The position numbers and the translations under genes were made by a program. Positions 15,620 to 24,378 of a DNA stretch of 63,558 bases are shown in pieces. The stretch is taken from contig JACQVR010000128.1 in assembly GCA_016209705.1 (NCBI GenBank), positions 1-63,558 on the forward strand. Direction: 5' to 3'. Below the pieces are notes generated by a model, which was not told the DNA's origin, did no database searches, and saw only the letters and a program-made list of their open reading frames with translations. Source of the DNA: Planctomycetota bacterium (GTDB lineage: Bacteria > Planctomycetota > MHYJ01 > JACPRB01). The stretch's first letter is position 1. Every line of letters starts with the position of its first letter.

Positions 15620-16693
15620 ATGAACAACGTCCTGACGATCGCCTGGGCGACCTATCTTCAGATCACGCTTCGACCGCTCTACTACCTCACCTTGGGCGTG
15701 GTGGCACTTCTGATCTTCTGCTCCAGCTTCCTGACGCAGTTCACGTTCTCGATGGAGGAGCAGATGGTGCGCGAGATGGGCATCGCCTCGCTCGTGCTCT
15801 GGGGATTCATCATCACCGTCGTGCTCAGCGGAATCATCGTGACGCAGGAACTGGAAGATCGCACGGCGGTCACGCTCCTGTCGAAGCCGATCCGCCGCGG
15901 CGCGTTCCTCCTGGGCAAGTACTTCGGACTGATGCTGTCCTTGACGGCCGGCCTGGTGGTGCTGGCCGGCGTCCTTTTCTACACGCTCTGGAGCATGGCC
16001 AAATCGGATCTCTTCGGCGATCCCGCGCTCGCGCTGCGTCTTTTCATCGCGGCGGTGGCGCTCCTGCCGCTGGGTCTGTCGCTCCATGAATGGGGAAGGA
16101 GGAGATCGCGTCAGGCGGAAGCGCAGACCAGCGGGCGCGCCCCGCGCCGCCTGGAGTGGCTGGGCAAGCTCCTGATCGTGGCGGGATCGGTTGCGTTCCT
16201 GCTGTCGCTCGAATTCGCCCGGGGCGAGCCGGTGGACGGCGACCGCGGGTGGGAGGCGCTCATCCGCGCCGGGCATTCCGTCTGGGAGTACGCGGGTGCC
16301 TTCATGAGGGAGAACGGAATCATCGTGCTGGAGGGGCTCGTCCTTTCCGTTCTTCAGGTCGGGATGCTGGCCGCCGTCTGCGTGTCGCTCAGCGCGTTTC
16401 TTCCGGTGGTCGTGTCCGTCTCGGCGACGGCGCTCCTGTACCTCTTGGGACACACGATGGGGCCCATGCGGGAGAGCATCGAACGCCTGGACATCGAGCC
16501 GCTCACGGCCGCGATCCGCGTCTTGGGACTCGCCATTCCGAACTTGGGTTTTTTAAATTTGCAGACCCATTTTAGCGAGGGTAAGATGATCAGCCCAGGC
16601 TACCTGGGGCTCGCAGCCTTGCACTCGGTGACGTACTCCGCCATTGTGTTCACCGTGTCTTGCGCTTTCTTTGAACGCCGGGAGATCCGATAG
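15620..16693 (+). CDS. ABC-2 type transporter permease
   Basis: Inner-membrane permease with about eight membrane segments in 357 aa. The first block is typical of ABC-2 permeases: a helix at 22-40, another at about 57-75, then VTQELEDRTAVTLLSKPIRRGAFLLGKYFG, the conserved loop of this family. A basic cytoplasmic loop (RRRSRQAEAQ) follows near residue 158. No ATPase gene is adjacent in the window, so the partner must be encoded elsewhere. Substrate unknown. A phosphoesterase gene follows after 33 bp in the same direction. Confidence 0.8.
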   Translation: MNNVLTIAWATYLQITLRPLYYLTLGVVALLIFCSSFLTQFTFSMEEQMVREMGIASLVLWGFIITVVLSGIIVTQELEDRTAVTLLSKPIRRGAFLLGKYFGLMLSLTAGLVVLAGVLFYTLWSMAKSDLFGDPALALRLFIAAVALLPLGLSLHEWGRRRSRQAEAQTSGRAPRRLEWLGKLLIVAGSVAFLLSLEFARGEPVDGDRGWEALIRAGHSVWEYAGAFMRENGIIVLEGLVLSVLQVGMLAAVCVSLSAFLPVVVSVSATALLYLLGHTMGPMRESIERLDIEPLTAAIRVLGLAIPNLGFLNLQTHFSEGKMISPGYLGLAALHSVTYSAIVFTVSCAFFERREIR

Positions 16694-16726
16694 AGAACGC
16701 GACTCCGGAAGCGTAAGGGCAAATCG

Positions 16727-17449
16727 ATGAAATACGGCATCCTGGGCGACGTGCACGCCAATCTCGAGGCTTTGGACGCCGTCCTGGAGGAAATGGACCG
16801 TCAGGGGGTGCAGCGATATGTCTCGGTGGGGGATCTGGTCGGTTACGGCGCCAACCCCCGCGAGTGCATCCGCAAGGTTCGCGACTTGAAGACGCTCGTC
16901 GTGGCGGGCAACCACGATCACGCGGCCATCGAGAAGCTCAACATCGATTTCTTCAACGCGTACGCGCGCGAAAGCGCCTTGTGGACGCGCCGCGAGCTTT
17001 CGGACGAGGACAAGGAATACATCCGTTCGCTCAAGCTGATCGAGACGTGCGACATCTTCACCGTCGTGCATTCGACGCTGTACATGCCGGAGCTGTTCGA
17101 ATACATCCAGACGAGCTACGACGCGCACCTTTCCTTCGAGCAGCAGAGGACGCCGCTGTCGTTTCTGGGACATTCCCACGTGCCCGTCAATTTCTTCAAG
17201 CGCCGCAACGTGACCTTCAACATGGAGATGGAGGTGCGTCTCGAAGAAGACGTCCAGGTGATGATCAACGTCGGATCGATCGGGCAGCCGCGGGACGAGA
17301 ATCCGGATCCGGTGTGCGTGGTCTACGATTCCGACGAGAAGCGGGTAACCATCACGCGCGTGAAGTACGACATCGAAAAGGCGGCCAAGAAGATCGTGAA
17401 GGCGGGCCTGCCGGAGATTCTGGCGGAGCGCCTGAAGTACGGACGATGA
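16727..17449 (+). CDS. Calcineurin-like metallophosphoesterase
   Basis: The 240-aa cytoplasmic protein has the dinuclear-metal motifs of the family in order: GDVHANLEAL (D-x-H), SVGDLVGYGANP (GD), VVAGNHDHAA (GNHD), then VVHSTL and a C-terminal FLGHSHVPV (GHxH), followed by INVGSIGQPRD. This is the YfcE/ApaH-like subgroup that commonly hydrolyses phosphodiesters or phosphomonoesters; the in vivo substrate cannot be read from sequence. Its stop overlaps the next start (ATGA). Confidence 0.9.
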   Translation: MKYGILGDVHANLEALDAVLEEMDRQGVQRYVSVGDLVGYGANPRECIRKVRDLKTLVVAGNHDHAAIEKLNIDFFNAYARESALWTRRELSDEDKEYIRSLKLIETCDIFTVVHSTLYMPELFEYIQTSYDAHLSFEQQRTPLSFLGHSHVPVNFFKRRNVTFNMEMEVRLEEDVQVMINVGSIGQPRDENPDPVCVVYDSDEKRVTITRVKYDIEKAAKKIVKAGLPEILAERLKYGR

Positions 17450-18132
17450 ATCAATCCGAGTCCCGAGTCCCGAGTCCCGAGTCGGGAGTCGCCGCCGGCG
17501 GACTCCTGGCCCGCGACTCGCGACGCGCGACTCAGGACATAGGGCGCCGCAATCCCTTTCGAAGGCTTTATCACTGGATCCTCTCGTGGGCCCACCATCC
17601 CTGGGGAACGTGGGCGCTCGCGCTTTTCGCGTTCATCGATTCGTCGATTTTCCCGATCCCGCCGCTCTTTCTTCAGATCGCGCTGTCGCTCGAAAAACCC
17701 CGCCGCGCCTGGTGGTACGCCGCGGTCAACACGATCGCGTCGGTCCTGGGCGCGGTCGCGGGATATCTGATCGGGATGTTCCTTTATGAAAGCGTGGGGC
17801 GCTGGGTGATCGAGACCTGGGGCTACCGCCGGCAGTTCGATCGGGTGGGGACGTTCCTTGATGGGAACACCTTTTCGTTCGCGTTGGTCTGGTCGTTCCT
17901 CCCCTTTCCGTACAAGGTGCTCACGATCGGCGCGGGATTCTTCGGCGCGTCGCTGCCGGCGCTGCTGGTGGCGTCCACGATCGGCCGATCGCTGCGCTTC
18001 TTCGCCATCGCCGCGCTGCTGCGGTTCTTCGGCGCCCGGGCCCGCGACTTCATCGAGCGCTATTTCAACTGGGTGTTGCTGGGCGTCGCCGCGCTGGTGG
18101 CGGCCGTGATCCTTGCGATGCGCTTGATGTGA
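17446..18132 (+). CDS. DedA/YqaA-like membrane protein with repeat-encoded N-terminus
   Basis: The 228-aa protein has a DedA/SNARE-associated core from about residue 45: WGTWALALFAFIDSSIFPIPPLFL, then NTIASVLGAVAGYLIGMFLYE, and FPYKVLTIGAGFFGASLPAL, with four to five membrane segments and a C-terminal helix. DedA proteins act in lipid flipping and envelope integrity. Residues 3-33 (SESRVPSPESG ... RDSRRATQD) are encoded by a heptad inverted repeat, and no usable ATG/GTG/TTG lies after it in frame. The ATG at 17446 overlaps the phosphoesterase stop. So either the repeat is translated or initiation uses an unusual codon. Confidence 0.75.
   Translation: MNQSESRVPSPESGVAAGGLLARDSRRATQDIGRRNPFRRLYHWILSWAHHPWGTWALALFAFIDSSIFPIPPLFLQIALSLEKPRRAWWYAAVNTIASVLGAVAGYLIGMFLYESVGRWVIETWGYRRQFDRVGTFLDGNTFSFALVWSFLPFPYKVLTIGAGFFGASLPALLVASTIGRSLRFFAIAALLRFFGARARDFIERYFNWVLLGVAALVAAVILAMRLM
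17455..17537. repeat. Heptad-built inverted repeat (GAGTCCC type) inside a coding region
   Basis: Four copies of GAGTCCC-like units (17458-17483) are followed after an 18-base GC spacer by complementary GACTC units (17501-17533: GACTCCTGG, GACTCGC, GACTCAGG). The element lies in the 5' end of the DedA-like reading frame, six bases after the upstream stop. Confidence 0.7.
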
Positions 18133-18181
18133 AACCTGAATTTTCGCGCGCCGCACGGCGGCGCATGCGAAAATTCAGGTT
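18133..18181. repeat. Palindrome AACCTGAATTTTCGC (copy 1)
   Basis: AACCTGAATTTTCGC at 18133-18147 and its exact complement at 18167-18181. It sits between two convergent genes, starting at the DedA stop and ending at the FecR stop. The same palindrome recurs at 44996. Probably a REP-like element used as a two-way terminator. Confidence 0.7.
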
Positions 18182-19829
18182 AGGGCTGCGGCTCGAAGAT
18201 CTGCACGTCGTCCAGCAGGATGTATCCGCCCATGTCGCCGAATTCGTCGACGCGCCGGCCGCTCACCGCGAATCGCAAAAGGCGGTCCTGAATCAGGACG
18301 TACGGGCGATCCGACTGAAACTCCTCCAGCCCCAGCTCGACCGTGATCCACGTGTTGAGCTGGCGGCGCCTGTCGATCTTCACGTCCTTGTGCAGCGCCG
18401 CCTTGTCTTCGATCGCCAAACCGACCCGGACCGCGGTCAAATTCGTGCAGAGCCGGAACCGGATCCGCAATCCCTGCTGCGACGGAATTTCCTGCATGAA
18501 GAGGATCGACGCCGTCACGATCTCTTTCTCGCCGGTCGAGCGGAGATGCTCGTTCCATCCGCGCGGGGTTCGCTCCCTCAAGATGTCGCCCGCGACGAGC
18601 TTGACGGATCTCATGCTGGAACCGTCGAACGGAACCTGAAGGAGCGAGCGCTCCTTCGGTCGCGCCTGATTGAGCAGGGCCGCCTTCTGCTGGGCGGCGG
18701 CCTCGTCCCGCTGGCGCTCCCATTGGCCCGCCTGGGCCGTCAAGCGCTCGCCGGCCGCGAGATGGAAAGGACGTCCGCCGTCGTCGCAGCCGGACACGGG
18801 ACCCGAGAGCGCCGTGAGCGCCAGGTTCCGATCCTTGGACTCGACGGCGAACTGGGATCGAGTGGAGTCCAGCGTGAGCTGAACGCCGCCGCCGCCCACG
18901 AGCCAGCGGCTTCCCGCGAAGGACGCCGAATCCACGAGCGCTTCGCCCCGGCGGACGATCAACGCCGGCATGCGCTCCCCCTGAACCGCGGCGAGCACGA
19001 TCTCGCTGTGAGGAACCATGGCGATGGCATAGGCGCCTTGAAGATAAAACGACGCCATTTTCTCGGCTGAAAGAACGTCGCCTTCGCCGACGGTGGTTCC
19101 CGCGGCGAGCTTTTCCTTGCCCGAGGTTCCGGGACGTCGGACCGCGATGTCGCCGGTGACGTCGCCGAGCGTCACGGATTCGTATTCGTGACGCACCAAC
19201 GGCTGCGTCTGGGTCGGGCGAACGGGCGGAGACGGAGGCGGTTCCGGCGTCGTCGGGGGCGCCGGCATCGCTTGCGGCGCCGGCGCGTCGGCCTGAGGCG
19301 GCTGCTTGGCGATCTGCGCCGGGTCATCCTGCGGCTCGGGATCTCCTTCAGGTTCCACCGGATCGTCTTGAGGCGCGGGAGGCGCCGGCTTTGAGGGCGG
19401 CTTGGGAATCGCGCGATAGGAATCGGTTTGGGAAGCCGGCGGCTTCTCGTTTCGAACGGCGAGGCGGGGTTGAGGATCTTCGCCGGCACGCAGGTAAATG
19501 ACGGCGGAGACCATGGAGGCCAGCACGGCCGCCGCGGCGGTCAAGGCAAGAGGCACGCGGGAAACCCTGCGAACGCGGATCCGGGCGGTCCTCATCCGGC
19601 GGCTGAGCCGCTGCCGTTCGACGGCTCGGAGCACGAGAGCGCGGAGCCGCTCGTGCAGCTCGTGATCTTCGGTCGCCTCGCGAGCGGCGGCCACCGAGGT
19701 CAGCGCCAGCTCGCGGCGGCACATGTCGCATTCCGAGACGTGATCGAGCAGCGACGCGGCCTCGGCTTCCGGCAGCCCTTCGTCGAGGTACGCCGCGATG
19801 GCGAGGGGCGTCGGACAAGGCGCATTCAT
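18180..19829 (-). CDS. Zinc-finger anti-sigma factor with FecR-type periplasmic domain
   Basis: Membrane anti-sigma regulator for the ECF factor encoded 58 bp upstream. I start at 19829 (MNAPCPTPLAIAAYLDEGLP), giving 549 aa. The N-terminal zinc-finger anti-sigma domain shows H-x3-C-x2-C (HVSECDMC, about 30-37). A basic helix precedes a single membrane segment (about 93-115). A long Pro/Glu-rich linker (about 120-215) is followed by a FecR-like domain (DVTGDIAVRRPG..., GTTVGEGDVLSA, LIVRRGEALVDS) and a C-terminal beta domain. Linker length would let the sensor reach far into the periplasm. Signal unknown. Confidence 0.8.
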   Translation of the reverse strand: MNAPCPTPLAIAAYLDEGLPEAEAASLLDHVSECDMCRRELALTSVAAAREATEDHELHERLRALVLRAVERQRLSRRMRTARIRVRRVSRVPLALTAAAAVLASMVSAVIYLRAGEDPQPRLAVRNEKPPASQTDSYRAIPKPPSKPAPPAPQDDPVEPEGDPEPQDDPAQIAKQPPQADAPAPQAMPAPPTTPEPPPSPPVRPTQTQPLVRHEYESVTLGDVTGDIAVRRPGTSGKEKLAAGTTVGEGDVLSAEKMASFYLQGAYAIAMVPHSEIVLAAVQGERMPALIVRRGEALVDSASFAGSRWLVGGGGVQLTLDSTRSQFAVESKDRNLALTALSGPVSGCDDGGRPFHLAAGERLTAQAGQWERQRDEAAAQQKAALLNQARPKERSLLQVPFDGSSMRSVKLVAGDILRERTPRGWNEHLRSTGEKEIVTASILFMQEIPSQQGLRIRFRLCTNLTAVRVGLAIEDKAALHKDVKIDRRRQLNTWITVELGLEEFQSDRPYVLIQDRLLRFAVSGRRVDEFGDMGGYILLDDVQIFEPQP

Positions 19830-19887
19830 TTTGGCACCACTTCTTGGACACCCGTGGGTCCGCCGGGCGTACAGGATCAACAAGAGA

Positions 19888-20505
19888 TCACGCGCCGAGG
19901 ATCTTTCTGAGGTTTTCCTTGGCGCGAACCAGCATCGGGGAAACCGAGTTGACGGGGATTTTGAGCACGTCCGCGATCTCGCGATAGGCCAGCTCGTCGA
20001 AGAAACAAAGCTTGAGCAACAGGCGTTCGCGAGGCGGCAGTTTGTCGATTCCCCGATAGAGCGTTTCTTTCTCTTCCGGCGTGAGCGGCAGCCGGCGCTC
20101 GGGTTGCGGCTGCTCGACGGGAACTTCGGACAGCGAGGCGAATTTGAGCGAGCCTTTGCGTTTTTCGGTGCGGATGTAGTTCAGAGCGAACCGCGTGGTG
20201 ACGGCGGTGATCCAGGTTTTCAGTTTGGAGCGTCCCTGGAACAGGCGCAGGCGGTGGAAGCTCCGGTCGCAAAGGCCCATGAAGACGCTCTGGACGACGT
20301 TTTCGACGTCCTCGGGATGGGCGCGGCCCAGGACGCGGCGCAACGTGTAGCGGGCGGCTTCGGTGGCGGCGGGGCCGACCCGTTCGATGAGGAGCTGCCA
20401 CGCGGCCGGCTGGCCGCGGATGCAGCGATCGACCAGCGAGAGGTCGTCGAACTCCTCGCGCGGTTCTTCGCTCCGGCGCGGCAGCTCGTAGGGATTGCGT
20501 GGCAC
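19888..20505 (-). CDS. ECF sigma factor
   Basis: The 205-aa protein has region 2 (DLSLVDRCIRGQPAAWQLLI, PEDVENVVQSVFMGL, FQGRSKLKTWITAVTTRFAL, about 20-115) and region 4 (LPPRERLLLKLCFFDELAYREIADVLKIPVNSVSPMLVRAKENLR, about 150-200, helix-turn-helix). It is followed on the same strand by the zinc-finger/FecR anti-sigma gene, the standard pairing in which the membrane protein holds the sigma factor until signalled. Upstream sequence contains a heptad repeat rather than a clear promoter. Confidence 0.9.
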   Translation of the reverse strand: MPRNPYELPRRSEEPREEFDDLSLVDRCIRGQPAAWQLLIERVGPAATEAARYTLRRVLGRAHPEDVENVVQSVFMGLCDRSFHRLRLFQGRSKLKTWITAVTTRFALNYIRTEKRKGSLKFASLSEVPVEQPQPERRLPLTPEEKETLYRGIDKLPPRERLLLKLCFFDELAYREIADVLKIPVNSVSPMLVRAKENLRKILGA

Positions 20506-20579
20506 GGTCTAACTATACCACGACGGGGGAGATAAATGGTTGCTGAGAGCACGCCTTTTTTAAGGAGATGCGCCAACAG

Positions 20580-20627
20580 TGGAGATGGGGAGATATCTCC
20601 ATCATCTCCCGCATCTCCCCATCTCCA
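20580..20627. repeat. Heptad-built inverted repeat (ATCTCCC type)
   Basis: TGGAGATGGGGAGAT (20580-20594) is exactly complementary to 20613-20627, with further ATCTCC units between. Arm 2 ends directly at the stop codon of the zinc peptidase gene (20628), so it is placed to end that transcript. Confidence 0.7.
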
Positions 20628-21320
20628 TCAATCCCGCGAGTTGTATCGCATGATCACGTACAGAAGCATCAGGATCGCGTTGATCGCCGCGGCCACGTAG
20701 GTGAGCGCGGCGGCGCGCAAGACCTTGCGGACCACCGGCATCTCGTCCGGGTCTACGAGCTGTTGCTCCTCGAGCACGCGGATGGCGCGGCGGCTGGCGT
20801 TGAACTCGACGGGCAGCGTGACCAGCGTGAAAAGCGTGAGGGCGGCGAACGCGAAGATCGCCACGAGCAAGAGCGTCTTGCCGAGCGTGCCCCCGAGGAA
20901 CAATCCGCCGATGAGCGCGATTTCGGACACGACGGTGCCGGCGCTGCACACCGGCACGAGGAAGCTGCGCAGGTACATGGGCGCGTAGCCGTAGCGGTGC
21001 TGGAGCGCGTGCCCGACTTCATGCGCGGCGATGCCGACGGCGCCCAGGTGGGTCTCGTTGAAGTTCGTGGGCGACAGCCGCAGCTTCTTTTGGAGCGGGT
21101 GATAGTGGTCGCTGAGGAATCCGTGGCTGGGCTCGACGCCGACGTCGTCGATACCCGCGGCCCGAAGAATGGCGCGCGCGGTCTCCTCTCCCGTGATGCC
21201 GCGCCGGCTCTGACGCTGCTGGGCCTGATGGTAGGCGGACTTGACCATGCCCTGCGCGATCATCGCCAGGATGAGTCCCGGCACGGCGAATAAGAAGTAG
21301 ACGGGATCGATCAAGAACAT
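20628..21320 (-). CDS. YugP-like zinc metallopeptidase (membrane)
   Basis: Predicted neutral zinc metallopeptidase of the family of YugP. The 230-aa protein has an N-terminal membrane helix (about 7-25), a soluble part with the zinc motif HEVGHALQH (about 101-109), and three C-terminal membrane segments (about 125-150, 155-178, 206-226). Between them lies the conserved LPVEFNASRRAI...L...ML-like block, including Glu as third ligand. Integral membrane protease, cytoplasmic or periplasmic side unclear. Monocistronic by appearance. Confidence 0.85.
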   Translation of the reverse strand: MFLIDPVYFLFAVPGLILAMIAQGMVKSAYHQAQQRQSRRGITGEETARAILRAAGIDDVGVEPSHGFLSDHYHPLQKKLRLSPTNFNETHLGAVGIAAHEVGHALQHRYGYAPMYLRSFLVPVCSAGTVVSEIALIGGLFLGGTLGKTLLLVAIFAFAALTLFTLVTLPVEFNASRRAIRVLEEQQLVDPDEMPVVRKVLRAAALTYVAAAINAILMLLYVIMRYNSRD

Positions 21321-21471
21321 GTCGTTTCCTCCGAACCGTTCTTGTGGCGTCCCATCTTAGCGAAGGCGCCGGCGAGGGTCACTGGAATCCGCGAGGACGA
21401 GATAAGCGGTAGGCCACAGTCGCATCGGGATCGGCCGCCCACCGGGGGTTATCGATACACCTCGAGTCTGC

Positions 21472-21969
21472 ATGGCCAAATTCGCGTCGCATGCGGTCCA
21501 CGACTTTCGCGCGGCCGCGGTGGCTTTGGCGGCCGCCTGGTTGTCGGCGCCTCCGTCCACGGCCATGGCCTGGGAGACGGTGGCGGTCCCCATGGCGCGG
21601 GCGTCGACGCTGACGGTTGGCGGAGTTCCACAACACTGGAATCGACTGGAAGCAGAGGCCGTTTTGGTCACGGAGTTCGAGGGCCCGCGCGACGTGCGGA
21701 TCGATGTGCGCGGCCTGCTCCCTGCCGGGACGCGGGACCCGGTCCCCTATGTGCTCGAACTGTTATTGGATGGCCGGCCGCACGACTGCCTCCGGCTCAG
21801 CGCCAAGGTCGATCCTCGCGCATCGCTCTCGGATTACGCGGTCGCCAAGCGGCGCAAGATCGACGTCCGGGTGCCTTCGGGCCGCCACTCGGTGGGCCTG
21901 CGGCTGGCGGCGGGGAATCCGAACGCGATCCTGGCCCACTTCCGGTTGGTCGAGAGGCCGGAAGAATAA
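21472..21969 (+). CDS. Exported hypothetical protein
   Basis: A 165-aa protein with an N-terminal signal-like segment (Ala-rich, about 12-32, ending TAMA) and a beta-rich body (VLVTEFEGPRDVRIDVRG, YVLELLLDGRPHDCLRL, HSVGLRLAAGNPNAILAHF). No family recognised. It precedes the ECF/FecR pair by 51 bp and could be a target or accessory of that system, but there is no direct sign. The sequence further upstream to 21342 shows nothing. Confidence 0.5.
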   Translation: MAKFASHAVHDFRAAAVALAAAWLSAPPSTAMAWETVAVPMARASTLTVGGVPQHWNRLEAEAVLVTEFEGPRDVRIDVRGLLPAGTRDPVPYVLELLLDGRPHDCLRLSAKVDPRASLSDYAVAKRRKIDVRVPSGRHSVGLRLAAGNPNAILAHFRLVERPEE

Positions 21970-21978
21970 GCTTTTTCT

Positions 21979-22014
21979 GTGGTAACTTTTCAGACCCGGC
22001 GACCCTACACTATG
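21979..22014 (+). promoter_or_regulatory. Candidate ECF-type promoter of sigma/FecR operon
   Basis: TGGTAACTTTT (from 21980) resembles an ECF -35 element with its central AAC, and CCTACACTATGG about 16 bases later could be the -10 region. It lies just before the sigma gene start at 22020, which would suit autoregulation. The very short leader weakens the call. Confidence 0.35.
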
Positions 22015-22019
22015 GCGCC

Positions 22020-22562
22020 ATGGGCAAACGGAACGCGCCGGATTTGGTCAAGCTCCTCCTGGAGCATCGAGACGGCCTCTTTGGATTCATCCTCGCGCTG
22101 ACTCGCGACCGAGAGGCGGCCGAGGAGGTGTTCCAGGAGGTCAGCCTGGCGGTCGTGGAGGAGTCCAACCGGCGCACCCATGTCGCTCAGTTTCTCCCGT
22201 GGGTCCACGAAATCGCCCGCCGGCGCGTGGCGGAGCATTTCCGCAAGAACGCCCGCCGCAACGCGATCGAGCGGCGGGAATCGCTCGACGATGTCGTCGG
22301 GCAGGCTTTCGAGGAAAACGTGACCGACGTGCATGCGCATCTCCGCCGCCAGGACTATCTCGACCAATGCACCGAGGAACCACCTCACATGCAACGGCAA
22401 ATGATCCGGAAGCGCTATCGCGATCGCGCGTCCATCAAAAAGATCGCTGAGGCCTTCGACTGGACGAAGGAAGCGGTCAAGGTGAGTCTCTGGAATGCCC
22501 GGCGGCGGCTGGCGGCCTGCATCGACGAAAAGATGAGGCTCCCACGGGAGACCGATTCATGA
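22020..22562 (+). CDS. ECF sigma factor (FecI-like)
   Basis: The 180-aa protein contains region 2 (LLLEHRDGLFGFILALTRDREAAEEVFQEV, FLPWVHEIARRRVAEHFRK) and region 4 (PPHMQRQMIRKRYRDRASIKKIAEAFDWTKEAVKVSLWNARRRLA). This is the short planctomycete/verrucomicrobial FecI-like type. Start ATG 22020; the longer frame upstream is out of context. It ends overlapping a FecR-type gene by 4 bp (ATGA), so the two are co-translated. Confidence 0.9.
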   Translation: MGKRNAPDLVKLLLEHRDGLFGFILALTRDREAAEEVFQEVSLAVVEESNRRTHVAQFLPWVHEIARRRVAEHFRKNARRNAIERRESLDDVVGQAFEENVTDVHAHLRRQDYLDQCTEEPPHMQRQMIRKRYRDRASIKKIAEAFDWTKEAVKVSLWNARRRLAACIDEKMRLPRETDS

Positions 22563-23785
22563 CGCCGTCGCGATTCGAAGAACTGCTCGAACGTTGGCAG
22601 GAGGGCGACGCCTCCGCCTCGCAGCTTGCGGAATTCGAGACCATCCTCCGGAGCGATCCGCGCTATCGGCGCGCCCTGGTGGAATCGGTCCTGCTGGAAG
22701 TCGACCTCTTTCGGAAATACGCGGAGGTCGCGTCCGCCGCGCTCCCTTCGTCCCTGGATCCGGCCCATGAGCAGGTCGCATCGCCCGCTCCGAAACGCCG
22801 ATCCCTCGAATCCTGGGCGGCCGTTCTCGTGGCGGGAATCTCGATCCTCGCGGTCGCTTACCTTTTTCTGCGTTTCCCCCCGCGTGAAGCGTCTCACCGA
22901 GTGGCCGCGGGCCACTTGTGGGTGGAGGGCGCGCCCGCCCGCGCGTCGAAACGGGGCGACGTCTTCGAAGTCCGCGGGGCGGCGCCCGCGCGAATCGACT
23001 TTCAGGACGGCTCGAGGCTTGCGCTCGCGCCCGAAAGCGCGGGCACGTATCGAGGGGATCGAGACTTCGAACTGGCGCGCGGGAGCGGAACGTTTCAGGT
23101 CATGCCGGGACCGGAGCCGTTCCGCGTCGAGACCCCTCTGGGGACCGTTCGGACGGAGGTCGGAACGTTTTCGGTGAGCCTGCAAACCGCGACGGACGCG
23201 AATCGGGCGCTTTCCTTCGCGGTGACGGTCGCGAGCGGCAGCGTCGAGGTGGATTATTCGGGCGCGCCCCATCGGCTGGGAGCGGGAGAAAGCGTGACGT
23301 ACGGACTTCCCGCGGGCCGCGCCTCCGCGCTGGAAAAGCTCATCCGGCAAGCCGCCTTCGATCTGTCCGAGGGGATCGAGAAAGCCTTGCTCGCGGCGCC
23401 AGGCACGGCGATCGAAGCCGGGATCGAGGGCGGCTCAGGGCGGGTCATTTACTCCATCGAGGTGGCGCAGGGCGTTCAGGTGAGGGAAATCGAACTCGAC
23501 GCGAAGACGGGAGCCGTCGTCGGGGACGAGATCGAGGATGAAGACCGATCCAAGCTGGTTGCGGCATCCAAGAGATCGCTGCCGGACGCTCTCCGCGCGG
23601 CCTTGGAGAAAGTTCCCGGGACAGCCGTACATGTGAAAGCGGAACTGCGGGACGAGCGGGCGCAGGCCACGGTCGGAATCCTCAGGGAGGGAAGATTCTT
23701 CATGGTCATCGTGGATCTGGAGACGGGAGCGGTCACCGAAGTCACGGCAGTCGTCGACGGGACGGAAGAAGGCGAGAACAGATAG
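22559..23785 (+). CDS. FecR-domain anti-sigma protein fused to PepSY-like domains
   Basis: Regulator paired with the preceding sigma factor. The 408-aa protein has an N-terminal cytoplasmic helical anti-sigma region (FEELLERWQEGDASASQLAEFE, 5-50), one membrane helix (about 84-105), a FecR domain (about 115-255: GDVFEVRGAAPARIDFQDGSRLAL, VETPLGTVRTEVGTFSV, GSVEVDY) and two C-terminal PepSY-like repeats (about 290-335 and 345-405, each with a V-x-ELR-DER or IEL-DAKTGAV motif). PepSY domains often bind or inhibit peptidases, so the fusion hints at proteolytic or ligand control. The FecR-PepSY combination is uncommon. Confidence 0.8.
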   Translation: MTPSRFEELLERWQEGDASASQLAEFETILRSDPRYRRALVESVLLEVDLFRKYAEVASAALPSSLDPAHEQVASPAPKRRSLESWAAVLVAGISILAVAYLFLRFPPREASHRVAAGHLWVEGAPARASKRGDVFEVRGAAPARIDFQDGSRLALAPESAGTYRGDRDFELARGSGTFQVMPGPEPFRVETPLGTVRTEVGTFSVSLQTATDANRALSFAVTVASGSVEVDYSGAPHRLGAGESVTYGLPAGRASALEKLIRQAAFDLSEGIEKALLAAPGTAIEAGIEGGSGRVIYSIEVAQGVQVREIELDAKTGAVVGDEIEDEDRSKLVAASKRSLPDALRAALEKVPGTAVHVKAELRDERAQATVGILREGRFFMVIVDLETGAVTEVTAVVDGTEEGENR

Positions 23786-23839
23786 GCGCCCGCGGTTCCA
23801 GCGGTGCAGGAACGCGAGTGAAACGCCACGCGCGGCGAA

Positions 23840-23927
23840 TGGCCGAGGTGGGATTCGAACCCACACGGACCCTTGCGGGTCCACAGGATTTTAAGTCCCG
23901 TACGTCTGCCGGTTCCGTCACTCGGCC
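23840..23927 (-). tRNA. tRNA-Leu (UAA)
   Basis: Acceptor stem GGCCGAG/CTCGGCC (23921-23927 with 23841-23847), a T arm GTGGG-TTCGAAT-CCCAC, a long variable arm (class II, as in Leu) and an anticodon loop CTTAAAA giving UAA at 23891-23893. Discriminator A at 23840. CCA is not encoded. Confidence 0.95.
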
Positions 23928-24095
23928 GGACATTCCAAAAAGGAACGGCTCGCCTCCGTGGCGGAGATCCTTCGATCGCCGAATTTACCTGATTTGTGTC
24001 GTAAAATCAGATGTTAAGGGACGCTCGCCGGCGGGTCAACTCGGCCGGTCGGGGTCGAGACGGCGATCGTCAAATGGCGAGCAAGAGACGGCGTG

Positions 24096-24378
24096 TCAAA
24101 ACACCACGCCCAGCGACACGCCGCCCGCGGCGGTGGCACCGCCGGCGCGCCGGTCCCCCTCCAGGACTTCCGGCTCGAACTTGAATTCGATATTCCGATA
24201 GTCCAGCCAGATCGAAAAGGAAACGGAATCCCGCTGAAGAGTCGCCGATCCGCGGAATTGATATCCCCACGACGTGTCGAAGTCGCCGAAACCGGCGGCG
24301 TCGATGTCGAAGGATCCGACGAGGGCTCCGGCCGAGAGCTGCATCCAAAGACCGTCAGGGGAAATCGCATCCCAAGGT
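24096..24378 (-). pseudogene. C-terminal fragment of an outer-membrane barrel protein
   Basis: About 92 residues of alternating polar/hydrophobic strands (GLWMQLSAGALVGSF, WGYQFRGSATLQRDSVSFSI, YRNIEFKFEPEVLEG) ending GVSLGVVF, the terminal aromatic residue typical of barrels recognised by BamA. The reading frame stays open to 24428, but the similarity stops near 24370, where another truncated gene begins on the opposite strand. The N-terminal part is missing, so this is a remnant. Confidence 0.55.
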
